A stretch of DNA of 38,975 bases from IMG/VR virus record IMGVR_UViG_3300009790_000029, positions 1 to 38,975 of that record; one strand, written 5' to 3'. The notes below the pieces were generated by a model. That model had not been told where the DNA came from, did no database searches, and saw only the letters and a list, made by a program, of their open reading frames with translations. Shown in pieces: positions 22,661 to 33,500 of this stretch; the stretch's first letter is position 1, and every line of letters starts with the position of its first letter. The position numbers and the translations under genes are program-made. The DNA comes from a virus.

Positions 22661-23263
22661 TTGGATATTAAATTGCGAGTTGCTGACAACTTTGCCCCCA
22701 ATGCAGAGGAATTGAGGGAGAAAGTATTGGCGGCTCAATTCCAAACCGAGGTTGGCCCTGATGGTTTTAAATACACCGGAATACAAACTGGTTATCAACC
22801 AAACCTAAATAAAGAAATAGGAAACCTAATAGGGTTTGATATTGAAGTTAAACTTTCCTGTTACAGAATTAATTATAAAGGAGAACTTCCACATAACCAT
22901 GTACACAGTGACGGGGTTTGTGCTGAACATGCTGGTATTCTTTATTTAAACCCTAACCACCAGCGCAGAGGGGGAACTGCGTTCTGGCGTCACAGAGTTG
23001 GAGGCTGGGAATCCATGCCAACTGATGATCAATTAATAGCTGCTGGTGTAGATCCATTAAATTTCAATCAAGATATGGTTGAGGAATGGAAACGCCCAGA
23101 GCCGTGGGAGATGTGCGGATTTGCAGAAATGAAATTTAATAGATTTATTACATACCCAACCAAGATATTCCACAGCAGATATCCACATGAAGCGTTTGGG
23201 GATAACAAAACAAACGGCAGATTAATTTGGACAGTATTTTATGATCGTAAGACAAGCGACTGA
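22661..23263 (+). CDS. 2-oxoglutarate-Fe(II) oxygenase-like protein
   Basis: The 200-residue protein carries the iron facial triad layout: HSD (His82, Asp84) in PHNHVHSDGV, strand AGILYLNPN (91-99), GGTAFWRH (104-111), distal His171 in IFHSRYPHEAFG and Arg187 (GRLIW), the expected 2-oxoglutarate ligand. Such enzymes hydroxylate proteins, nucleotides or small molecules. Substrate unknown; given the tail-gene setting it could modify a virion protein. The start is TTG 22661, two bases after the fibre stop. It overlaps the acetyltransferase gene by 23 bases, so both are probably made together. Confidence 0.8.
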   Translation: MDIKLRVADNFAPNAEELREKVLAAQFQTEVGPDGFKYTGIQTGYQPNLNKEIGNLIGFDIEVKLSCYRINYKGELPHNHVHSDGVCAEHAGILYLNPNHQRRGGTAFWRHRVGGWESMPTDDQLIAAGVDPLNFNQDMVEEWKRPEPWEMCGFAEMKFNRFITYPTKIFHSRYPHEAFGDNKTNGRLIWTVFYDRKTSD

Positions 23264-23678
23264 CGAGGACTACAAACAATTAGATAGTTTATGTGAGAAA
23301 TTCTTTAGCGAAGGTGGATTAAAAGGCATACCACAAAACTTTTCCGCAGGACTGAGGAAGCATGTGGATGCTGGCGTTGCCTTATGTTTAGTTCTGGTTA
23401 AACAAGATGTAGTTGTTGGGACTATAGGAGCTATGATCAGTGAGGATTTTATTACCAATGATTTAATATGCACTGAAATGTTTTGGTATGTTGAACCAGA
23501 TCACAGGCGTCAAGGAATCAAGTTACATAAGGCTTTAGAGAAGGAGGCAAAAAAATACGGGTGCGAAAGAATTTACATGGTACATTTAGCAAAGCTTAAA
23601 GCAGATAAACTTGAGCGGTATTATCGTAAATGTGGTTATGAACCATTAGAGGTTTTTTATAGTAAAGATTTAAAATGA
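23241..23678 (+). CDS. GNAT family N-acetyltransferase
   Basis: The 145-residue protein has the GNAT order of elements: beta1 MIVRQAT, a hydrophobic strand VALCLVLVKQDVVVGTIGAMI (46-66), then motif A FWYVEPDHRRQGIKLHKALEKEAKKYG (81-107) and a C-terminal RYYRKCGYE (126-134). Motif A normally reads R/QxxGxG/A. Here the last small residue is Lys94, a variant seen in phage GNATs. It would move an acetyl group from acetyl-CoA to an amine; the target is unknown. It follows the oxygenase with an overlap and precedes the internal virion proteins, so it may modify a virion or host surface component. Confidence 0.82.
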   Translation: MIVRQATDEDYKQLDSLCEKFFSEGGLKGIPQNFSAGLRKHVDAGVALCLVLVKQDVVVGTIGAMISEDFITNDLICTEMFWYVEPDHRRQGIKLHKALEKEAKKYGCERIYMVHLAKLKADKLERYYRKCGYEPLEVFYSKDLK

Positions 23679-23691
23679 GAAAGGTACAACA

Positions 23692-24762
23692 ATGGCAGCG
23701 GTAACAGCGGCAGTAGTAGGAGCAGGAGCGGCAGTTGTTTCTGGTGTTAGAGCTGGTAAAGAAGCTAAAAAAGGTAGACGAGATGCCAGAGATTCTGCTG
23801 CGGCAGATCGTGAGTTTAATTACAGAATGTTCCAAGAGGGTCGTGGATCCGAAGGGTCTGCGAAGCTTCCAGTGTATATGAAGGATTCCAGAGGTAGGCT
23901 TATAGAGCCTATTGCTGGAACTCAAGCTGCGGATATTTTCTCAATACCATTAGATCGCACACCGCAAGAAAGATTTGATGAGTATAAAGATATTTACGAA
24001 AAAGAAGAACCTCTCAGGCAGCAAGGGTTGGATACCCTTCGTGATATATATGAAGGCGTAGGTGGGATTAGTGATTATGAGAGGCGAAGGCAGGCAAATC
24101 TTGCGCCAATTACTGAGGCTGAACAAGCACAGGCCAGAACAATAGGTCAGTCAGCCGAGTTCGCTTTGGCTCAACAGTTGAATCAACAACGAGCTAAAGA
24201 TGCTATGGCTGGAATATCCGGCAGAGCTAATCTAGGTCAACAATTAGCTGGAGCAGCACTAAGGCAGAATGCTGCGAACCAACAGGCAAATGCGATTGCC
24301 GCTGCCAATCTTAGTGAGGCTCAAAGGACATCAGGTGTAGCTGAAGATGCTTATAAGATGCAGTTAGATAACCCGCAGTTAGCAGACAGTATTGCGGCTA
24401 TGCAAATAGCTTCACAGCAACAGCCATACAATCAGCTTGTCGAAGAAAGCAAACGTCAATACTCAGCATTGCAACCATTTGAAATAGCACCAGGAACATT
24501 TAGGGCAACACCGTTGCCAGCACCTGGTGTTGATACATCTGGATCTGCTTTACTTGGTGGAATTGCTGGAGCTGCAAATGCTGCTGGTCAGTATGTTCGT
24601 AACAATCAAATGATGGACTTGCTTAAACAACAACAAATGACCCAGCAAACTAATGCGTGGCAGAACCAACTTGGCAACCAATACAACACTATAAGTGATT
24701 CAGCATTAACAACCCCACAGGTTACTCCAATGCCATCATCAGTAGAAGCACCAGTAGTTTAA
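23692..24762 (+). CDS. Probable internal virion / ejection protein, 356 aa
   Basis: The protein starts with a small-residue hydrophobic segment (AAVTAAVVGAGAAVVSGV, 2-19) that could insert into or contact a membrane. A long Ala/Gln-rich helical region follows (about 140-245: EQAQARTIGQSAEFALAQQL, QQLAGAALRQNAANQQANAI). The tail is Gln/Pro-rich. This composition and its place before the giant protein match internal virion proteins of podoviruses, which leave the head with the DNA. It has a GAAAGG ribosome-binding site. No enzyme motif is present. It ends one base before the next gene starts. Confidence 0.68.
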   Translation: MAAVTAAVVGAGAAVVSGVRAGKEAKKGRRDARDSAAADREFNYRMFQEGRGSEGSAKLPVYMKDSRGRLIEPIAGTQAADIFSIPLDRTPQERFDEYKDIYEKEEPLRQQGLDTLRDIYEGVGGISDYERRRQANLAPITEAEQAQARTIGQSAEFALAQQLNQQRAKDAMAGISGRANLGQQLAGAALRQNAANQQANAIAAANLSEAQRTSGVAEDAYKMQLDNPQLADSIAAMQIASQQQPYNQLVEESKRQYSALQPFEIAPGTFRATPLPAPGVDTSGSALLGGIAGAANAAGQYVRNNQMMDLLKQQQMTQQTNAWQNQLGNQYNTISDSALTTPQVTPMPSSVEAPVV

Positions 24763-24763
24763 A

Positions 24764-25897
24764 ATGGCCAGAAGACAAAAAGGAGGTTCTAAGTTGATGC
24801 AACTGAGTAGGCGAATGCCTTCTCGCGGTGAACAAAATATTACTTATAACCCAGAGCTGGCTGCTTTAGCTGAAGGTAAGGAAGTATTTGAGGCTGGGTA
24901 TATTGATCCTTATGCACAGGAGATGGGATACCAAGCAAAGATGCCAGTGCAGGAACCTGAACCACCTAGTGTTGCACAAGAGATTGATCCTTATTTGGAT
25001 AAACTTAAAGAAGTTGATGAGGGTTTAGCATCCGCAGAAAAAAACATGGCTGCAACTATCGACAAGCAAAAGAAACGTGCTGCCAAAGATGATGCTGAGT
25101 GGGATTCTACATTAAAGAAAAGAGCTAAACTTGAAAAAGAATTAGAAAAACCTAAAGCACCAGTCGCTCCAGTTACTCCAATGCCAGAGGTTGAGAAGCA
25201 ACCACTGGTTGTTCCTAAACAAGAACCGAAAACAGAGAAACAATTTGGTATCGAACTTCCACCGGAACAAGAAAAAGATTTTCAAACATGGTGGAACACA
25301 GACCCTAATGTTCAAGAATGGCTAAAAGAATTTGAAAAAGATTATGGCTATAGGCCAGACCCAGAAGATTCGCCTGATTACGATTATAAGAAAGCGTGGT
25401 TAGGTGGAGCTAATGAACACCCTATACCAGTAAAAGAGGATGATGGAAGGATAAGGTATCATTGGGGAAGTGCAGGAAAGAGTGAAGATCATCCAACCTA
25501 TGACAGACAATTCAAAGGCGGTGGAGCAGACAGGAAAGTATGGTCAGTTGATTACCAAGAGGACTTAGGTTCTTACATACAGAATTTATTAAATGCACAA
25601 TTGCCATTACCTCGTCACCTTTATATTAAGGATATTGATCAAGAGATAGATTTGCTGGGCAGGATTAAAGATGAAGAAGGCAACCTACTTGCTGAACGAT
25701 GGTTTGCAGATGACGAGCTTTTACAGTCAGACGTTTATCAAAAGCAATTTGAAAACGCAATCACACCTGTCACTGAGGAAGAAGAAGCAGCAGCAAAAGA
25801 AACAGGTGACGGTGATAGGATCCAACAATTGTTGAAAGAATTTAAAGAGACACAAAGCAAGCTTGAGCAAAAATTAAAAGAAGCTAAAGGGAAGTAA
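24764..25897 (+). CDS. Phage structural protein with DYDYKKAWLGG / HWGS domain, 377 aa
   Basis: Three parts are visible: a basic N-terminus (1-20), a charged coiled-coil and Pro-rich linker (70-165), and a domain from about 170 to 260. The domain contains FQTWWNTDPNVQEWL, YGYRPDPEDSPDYDYKKAWLGG and HWGSAGKSEDHPTY. The pattern PD..D.YDYR.A...G followed by HW.S.....HP recurs in phage virion proteins near internal and tail genes; its function is not known to me. The C-terminus is a charged helix. It is probably packaged with its neighbours as part of the ejection apparatus. Confidence 0.65.
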   Translation: MARRQKGGSKLMQLSRRMPSRGEQNITYNPELAALAEGKEVFEAGYIDPYAQEMGYQAKMPVQEPEPPSVAQEIDPYLDKLKEVDEGLASAEKNMAATIDKQKKRAAKDDAEWDSTLKKRAKLEKELEKPKAPVAPVTPMPEVEKQPLVVPKQEPKTEKQFGIELPPEQEKDFQTWWNTDPNVQEWLKEFEKDYGYRPDPEDSPDYDYKKAWLGGANEHPIPVKEDDGRIRYHWGSAGKSEDHPTYDRQFKGGGADRKVWSVDYQEDLGSYIQNLLNAQLPLPRHLYIKDIDQEIDLLGRIKDEEGNLLAERWFADDELLQSDVYQKQFENAITPVTEEEEAAAKETGDGDRIQQLLKEFKETQSKLEQKLKEAKGK

Positions 25898-25898
25898 A

Positions 25899-27524
25899 AT
25901 GGCTACGGAACAAGAAGTATTTGAAAATACAAGAAACGCAGTAATGCAGGCGGCTGGACCTTTGTTGGGTTCAATGAAAGATCGTGCGGCTTTTCAAGCT
26001 GAAGAAATAAAGCGAAGGCAAAACCTTCTCGATGACCAACGTAAAAGAGATCAAGCAAGAGCTGATTGGATTGAACGCTTTAACATGCAGACCAACGCTG
26101 CAAAAGCAGCGGCAAAAGAATTAAGAGATTTTACTACGTCAGAACGTAAAGATCGTCAAAACTTTCAAGCTGCCGAATCAGATTGGCAATTTTTTAGAGC
26201 CAGACAAGTTCAACTTCAAGACAGGGGTTGGACTACCCAGCAAGACGAGAAGGATATGAGGCTCAAGGCTGTTCAGTTTGGGATGGCTAATGCAATGGAA
26301 GCATCTATTGAGGATGTTTATAAGCACATATACAAAACAGCACCTGAAGAAATTGAGAGAATGAAAAGAAAGCAATCAGATGCTTTCAAGAAAATAAACC
26401 CAGAAGCATATGCTGCTTACGATGAAGCTATTAATGAGCGAGCAAATATTCTAAGTCAGATGAATACTTTGATTACTGCTAATGCTGGAGGGCCGAGTGA
26501 ACAAAGAATAGTAGAAGCACTTCTTAGAAAATTAGGCCCGAAATGGGCTTTGAATAGTGAAGATATTGCAAAATTCAAGCAGGAAGGAATTCCTGGTATT
26601 TCAGCGTGGCTTGCAAAAGATGAAAACGAAAAACTTCGTCTAGAATTTGACCAAGCACTTGATGATGTTACGGAACAATTAACTACAAGAGATGATAGAA
26701 TATACCGTGATAAGTTAGCGAGGTTATTGAAGTTAGAAAAAATTTCTCAAGAAACTATTAATAGAGTTAGGCAAATGGATCCTTCAATTTTTATTAGCAA
26801 AAAAGATGAGACTGAAGAGTTAATAAATAAGGTTAAGAATAATCAGGGCAACGAAACTCTTGGCGGTGGAGAAAACAAATTCGGATTACCTCCTGTTAAC
26901 AACAACATAAATGCTGTTCTTAACACTGAAACTCCTGTTGTAGATACACCCGCTGTTACACCTACTGTTACACCTACTGTTACACCTACTGTTACTGATG
27001 ATGAAGAAACAGGAGGAACAGAAAGTTTTGATTTTTCAAATACTGCTGGTGCTTTAATGCCTACCCAAACCAGTGCTGATAAAACAATTAATCTTGATAG
27101 CTTTGGGCCAGTACCGAAAACCTCTGATAAGCTGTATCAAGAGAAAGAAACTTTGGAGGGTAATTTAATGCGTCAGGACAAACTGTTAGGAAGCATGAAA
27201 GGAAAAGGTGGGGATATCAGTAGGGTAAGGGATGCTGTGTTAAGAAATCAGGCTAGGCTCAAACAAATTGATGAAGCTATTTTTAAATTAAATAATCCAA
27301 AGCCAGTTGGCCCAACAATGCGACCAGATGAATATATTAATGAAGGTCAGGTTTTAAGAGGCATGGGGTATGGTAACCCTAATAGAAGTTTATCAAGCTT
27401 TGAGGAAATCTATAAACAAAATCAAGGTGATGCATTTATAGATCCTAGAACTTTAGGCCCAGAAGAACGCCGGATGCTTGAAGCAACTGGCAATAGACAG
27501 CCTCGAAGATTTTCTTGGGAATAA
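25899..27524 (+). CDS. Probable internal virion protein, 541 aa
   Basis: The first 290 residues are nearly all charged helix (AAFQAEEIKRRQNLLDDQRKR, AAAKELRDFTTSERKDRQNFQ), consistent with long coiled coils. A Pro/Thr/Val linker (about 350-370) made of TPTV repeats separates them from a C-terminal half with further helices (QEKETLEGNLMRQDKLLGSM). A DPRTLGPEERRMLEATG segment lies near the end. It lies directly upstream of the giant protein, overlapping it by TAATG. The ribosome-binding site is AAAGGGAAG. A role in DNA ejection or as a partner of the giant protein is inferred from position. Confidence 0.63.
   Translation: MATEQEVFENTRNAVMQAAGPLLGSMKDRAAFQAEEIKRRQNLLDDQRKRDQARADWIERFNMQTNAAKAAAKELRDFTTSERKDRQNFQAAESDWQFFRARQVQLQDRGWTTQQDEKDMRLKAVQFGMANAMEASIEDVYKHIYKTAPEEIERMKRKQSDAFKKINPEAYAAYDEAINERANILSQMNTLITANAGGPSEQRIVEALLRKLGPKWALNSEDIAKFKQEGIPGISAWLAKDENEKLRLEFDQALDDVTEQLTTRDDRIYRDKLARLLKLEKISQETINRVRQMDPSIFISKKDETEELINKVKNNQGNETLGGGENKFGLPPVNNNINAVLNTETPVVDTPAVTPTVTPTVTPTVTDDEETGGTESFDFSNTAGALMPTQTSADKTINLDSFGPVPKTSDKLYQEKETLEGNLMRQDKLLGSMKGKGGDISRVRDAVLRNQARLKQIDEAIFKLNNPKPVGPTMRPDEYINEGQVLRGMGYGNPNRSLSSFEEIYKQNQGDAFIDPRTLGPEERRMLEATGNRQPRRFSWE
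26946..26993 (+). repeat. 12-base tandem repeat, four units
   Basis: The unit ACACCTACTGTT occurs three times exactly (26958-26993), preceded by one diverged copy ACACCCGCTGTT. In frame it encodes TPTV repeats forming a flexible linker. Repeat number may vary between related phages by slippage without breaking the frame. Confidence 0.9.
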
Positions 27525-30500
27525 TGCCAAATCAATTAGTAGATTATTATCGTCAACAGCACCCTGATGATGACATCAGTGATCAAAGAATCATTGGTGG
27601 GTTTATTAAGGAGCATGGTGAAAAGAAGATTAAACAACAGTACCCTGATGCTTACGATCAATTCACAAAGCAACGCCGTAAGAATGATATAGATCGATAT
27701 AATAGATTTAATAAATCAGATGTAATTGGTGAAGGTGTAAAAGCTATTAAGCGTTCTTCAATAGGAATGCTTTCAACTGCTACTGGCGCGGCTGGGTTAG
27801 GTGCTGGATTGATTGGGTGGGAAGGTGCGAGAGATTACTTCCTTACAAAGTCGATGGGTCTTGGAGATGCAGCGTCTGATATATCATTAGCAGCAGCCGA
27901 AGGTGACTGGGAAGATGTCGATGGATTTTATGAAGGTTTATTGTACGGATCATCTGTCTTTGGCGAAGCCGCCCCATCTCTTGTCGAGTCTATTGGTGTT
28001 GCCACTGTTGGTGGCTTGGTGGGTTCTAGTGCCGCTCCTGGTCCTGGTACTGCTACTGGTTTCGTGGGTGGTTTCTTTGCCAAGAATGCTGTTAAGAAAC
28101 TTCTTAAAGAAGAAGTAAAAGATCAGGTTAAATCTAGTGTCGCTCTCCAAATGGGAGTTAAGAAGGCTTTACTTACTGACAGTAAATTAAAAGATGTTTT
28201 ATTAAAGACAGCTACCACTGGTAAAGGACCAGGTAGTGATATGCTTAAAGCTCAAATGAAGGCAACGGGCTTTAAATATGGTTCAACAATAGCAACTACT
28301 CTTAACAGTTACGGCCTTTCATCAGGTGAAATTTACAACTCACTAGCAAGTAATCCTAACGTCGATCCTGATGATGCAATAAACATTGCACTAACAGGTG
28401 GATTAGTTGCAGCTCTTCCTGACACATTCCTACCGTCATACATCATGGGTAAATCAGGAATCGTTGATGCGTTGACTGGAACTGTTAAAGGCAAGATGGC
28501 TAAAGATCATGTTAAGCGACGCTTTAATGGTTATGTAGCAAGACTTGCGAAAAGTGCGGCGATAACAATCCCTGCTGAAGGTGCGACTGAAGGATTTCAA
28601 GAACTAGTAAATATTGCTGCTGAAAAATACGGAGATAAAACCACTGATTATTATAAAGACACGGGTTCATGGTTTGCTCCTATGCAATATTATGAAGACC
28701 TGACAGAAGACGAGAAGGGTCGAATTGATAGGGCAATGGTGGTTGGCATGGCTGCTGGTACTTTAGGTGCTGGTGGTGCTGCCGCTCGTGCCGCTGCAAG
28801 AACTGAAGCTGACACCGAGAAGTCAAAGCCAGAAGTAACAGCTACCCCTGCTGTGGATGTTCTAGATGAAGTATATTCTCCAACGGAAGAACAGCAAGCG
28901 GAGATCATTGGGTTAATACAACGCGAACTTGCTGGTGATGTTGAAGCTACAAACGAACTTCATCTCTCTGGTTATCTAGCAAATAGAATCACCTCAAAAT
29001 TTTATAGAGAAGAAAGAAAGAAAGCTTTAGAGGAACAAGGCTTTCGTATTAACAAGAAGAAAGCAGATGATAAGGAGGTTGCTGTAGATCAAGACTATGT
29101 TGATTTCCTTACGGCACAAATAGAAAAAGTTAAAGCTGCTGAGTTAACACCGAAAATTAAAGATTACCTTTTAGCTCAATTAAATCAAAAAATTAAAGCA
29201 GCTAAGAAAGGAGAACAACCTGACAGTGCAACATCTTTATCAATGGCTGGCGAGGAGGTTGAGGTTCAATCAACATTAGATGAACAACTTGGATTGATTG
29301 ATATTGAACCTGAAGCAGAAGTTGTAGATGAAAATCGGGAAGTCGTTGGGCTTCTCCCTGAATCAACAGGTGCTGAAGCAATTCGTAACCAAGAAAGAGA
29401 TGCTAGGTGGCAGCGTGAAGATAACGCTAAAGAGGCTGAAGATTTAAAAGCTAAGAAAACTGAAGATGAAAAGAAACTAGCCAAATTAAATGAACGATTA
29501 GCAAAGGCTAGAGAAGCTTCGGTTAAGAAAGAAGGTGTACGGAGAGGAGCCGAGCAATCACTTGCCGCTAAATGGAAGGCTCAACAGGATGTTAACAGGG
29601 CAACTGAGCAGGCTGTAAAGAACCTTCAAAGGAAGGAGGCACAAAAGGAAGCAAGGGAAAGAAAAGCTGCTGATAAAATTGCAGCTACAATGGATGCAGA
29701 TTCACAGCCAAAAGCAGAAAAGAAAAAAACTAAGGCGAAAACAAAGAAACCGAAAGAGGTACTAAACCCAAGTCACTTAGAAGATAAAGAAATAAGTTCA
29801 AGTGATGGTCGCCTTAAAGATTCAAACATTGCCATAAAAACCGCAGGTTCTCAAAATTGGATTAATATTCCTATAGATAATGCGAAGGAAATAGTTGAAG
29901 GCAAAAAATTTGACACACTTGGTGAGCTGTTAACATTTCGATCATCAAAAAAAATAGATGGTAAAGGCGCATCAAAGAGTGATTCAAAAAGACTTACTGC
30001 ATTATTAGATCCTGACACTGGAGAAGTTTGGGTTGTTAAAACTTGGAAAGATAAAGGAAGTGTTTGGTTCGCTGGTCCTGACGGGAGTAGAGCCAGAATA
30101 GATACAGCACTGACTACTGCTGGTCGTATTCCAATAGCTAGTATTTTAATTAAGAATGATGCTAATGTTAAGGACTACAATACATATAGTAGTCGAAATG
30201 ATTTTGAATCTTCATTTGCTGAACAGATAGGAAACGCAAAACAAGATGAACGTAATGAATCAGCTAGTGATGTAGAGACTAGACAGCGTCCAGTTCAACC
30301 TGTGACTAGTAAAGAGGAAGCTCAGAATCTTTCCACTGATAAAAAAACCAAAGCTTTATTTGATACCATTGTCCGTATGGCTGTGGCTAGGGGTTTGAAT
30401 ATAGAAATATTTCAAAACGAAACAGCCAAGATGGAAGGTGAGTATGGAGTTTATGCTAACGCCTACAAGATGATAAGGCTGGCCCTTGCTGATGCAGCTA

Positions 30501-33500
30501 AACCAAGTAGCGAAACTATCAGGCTTTTATTACATGAGGTTGCTCATGCTGTGTTCGCTAATGAGGCTGTTGCTGTTCGCGAATCAATACATCGTGCAAT
30601 AAAAAACATGAGTGATAAAGCTCTTCAACTTGAAGGGTTTACTTTAGCTGTGCCTGAAGGAGTTGCAGCGGCAGAGGTTATTCAAGAGGAGCGACTTGCT
30701 GAGACGACATCAATCAATTTACAACAAGAAGGTTTTAATCCTACTGAAGCTCAAAAGATTTCTCAGAAATTTGTTAGGTTCTTTAAAGATATTTATTATA
30801 GAGCAGCTATGGGTATCCAACGCGCAACAGGATTAAACATAGCAAACGACAATCTTCCTCTTCGGTTTTTCCAAAATCGCATGAGGATGTTTCTTGCTGG
30901 CGACCCAGATGTGCTTAGTTATTTAAGTTTCATGGGTGGGCCTAAACCAAACATACAAGAGACTGTTGCCGGATCCTTAAAGGTTTATGATTCATCTGTA
31001 GATATAGATATTAATTTCAGGAACATGACCGTTGGTCATCCTGAAGTTGTGCCGGACAATAAACTTGCTGCAACATTAGGGATTCGTCTTAGACCTAGTC
31101 CAAGTCGCCGTAAGGATGCGCCTGAACCAATTGTTCAAGAGGGTGAAGATTACGATTCGGTTCAGATGAGTCGTGGAAATATTTACACTCTTAAATTAAT
31201 CGATGATGCGTACCGCAAAATGTATGAAGCATGGCGGGTAAGCGGATCCGAAGCCATGACTTACGAGCAATGGTTGGCTAGTGATTTAATGGGGCAAGAA
31301 GATCCGGCTGCGCTTATTGCTGAGATTAATATAAACCTTGCAGCTAATGGGCATGAACAAATAAATCCAGAGGAAGTAACAAGTTCTGTTCTTGATCAGA
31401 GAAAACAATTACCTCTAGCAAAAGAAGCAGCTTACAAAAAAATTACAAGTGTTCGTGCTAAGTTACAGAAGAACTTTAATGACAGCCAAGAGAACCTGGA
31501 TCCAACAAAGAACAGATCTCTAGCATACAAGATAAACAAAGCAAAAGAGAAGATTGTTGCTGTTGTACAAAAATATACTGATGCTGATATTGCACGGACA
31601 ATACTGCAAACAAACATGGTTAACGCAGTTAAGGAGCTTAACGATGATATACGGCAGATAGCTAACGCATCTCGAAAGAAAGGTGAGCTTTATCAAATCA
31701 TTAAACAGCTTGAAGGAAAAACCCCAGATGCAAAAGCACTAGCTCAAGTAGAGAAAAAATTATTAAAACTTGTAAGGGAATCAAAAGATGGAAAAGGAAA
31801 CTTCTTTGATATGCTTGAGGCTGCTGCTCAATTGTTGCAAGACCGAAGCGATGACAAATCAAGGTGGGAGACTTTAACGTCACCTGAAATTGCAGCTTTA
31901 ATTGAATCATCTGGGATTGAAGCATTACAACCACTCGTTAAAGACCGTCAAATGTTAGCAGCAATTATCGCTGTTGCTAAAAAGGATTCTCTTATAATGG
32001 ATTTACTATCTATTAGGAGGGATGACGAAAGGGGTAAAGTTGATTCTTTATTAAATGAGGTGTTAGCGAAAGGAAGAGCAGATGAGTCAACAATTAGAAA
32101 TGCTGCAAGGCGTCTTCCAAGACTTGAAAGAATAGCTAACAGGTTGCTTTTAACATTAAACGAAAAGCAATCTCAACTTGCTAAAGATGAGAGGCAACTA
32201 CAGAAGCAAGCTGATCGTGCATTGTTTTGGGATTCAGTAGCAGAGGTGGTCGATGATCAGATGGCGATAATCGAGAATGACTTGGGTATCGAAACTGCTG
32301 ATAAGAATGTTCAAGCATTTGCTTTGTACGACGGAGCTAAAATTCCTATTCCAGCAAACGAGAATACTACAATCACAGAATTGAAAGACCCTAAAAGTCT
32401 AAAGGAAGTTTCTCTTAAAGCCGGTCAAGCTAGTCAGGATACTGTTAGAAAGTATTACTATAAAATTAAAACATGGCTAATAGCTAATGAGGATAAACCA
32501 AGGTCTGCAACCTATAGGCAGATGGAACGTATTGCCGATGAGTTAGCAATTGCAGGATCTAACCTTTTGGAGAAAGGTGTTAAAAGAGTTGTTGGTCAAA
32601 AGATCATGGATAGTTTTTCCAAATCTTTATTCTCTTTAGACTCAGGCATTGCTCGCTTTTTAGGTTCAAAGATAGAGAGGTTTCAGGATGAGTGGCAAAG
32701 AATGGAAAGTGAAGCTGATGTTCTAGGATCCAAATGGACAATAGCTGAAAAGGATTTAATGAATGAGTTAATGAAGGGTAAACTATTCAAGATTGATGAC
32801 AGAGAAGCCTTTCGGATTAATTGGTATCAAGCAGCTTTACAGTTCTTTGAGAAACGACCTGACCTGTTAGCTTTTAGTAAAGAGACTGATAAGATAAGAA
32901 AAAATGCTTACGCAAAATATTTAGCTAAACTTTCAGAATCAGAGTCTATTGCTAAAAACCCTAAAGTTAAAGAGCTGTTCTCGAAGTATATGGATGCAAC
33001 TGCAAATTCTTCAGGGTGGTTTGATAAACAAGGCAAACGACTTGGAGTAAGATTATCTGATAAACAAGGTGGTTATCTTCGCGAATCAATTGGTGAACCT
33101 ATATTTACAGTAATGCGGCGCATGTCTGGTCAAGCAGCTTTGGTGTACGAGAACATGAGAAGTAAATGGTCTGAGGTTAAATCAGATGAACCATTTGATG
33201 ATTCTAGAAAACTGTTTGATCAAACAATTTGGAGAGATTTTGTTAAGCCAATTGTGCATAGGGAAGGCAGGACAATGCTTGGTTCTGTTCCGCGAGGTGA
33301 TGGTATAGAAAGACTGGCTAGGCGATCTAATATTTTATCAGCATACGAAGCTATGGAAAAGGAAGGGCCAGAGGTCGATGGTTACTATTCTATTCAGAAA
33401 TTTGCTGAAATACTTTATTCATTAGAACAAGGGGATCCAACTGACATGGATGCTAGGCAGCAATTTATTGAGCAAACATTTGGATCTTTTAATGATGTGT

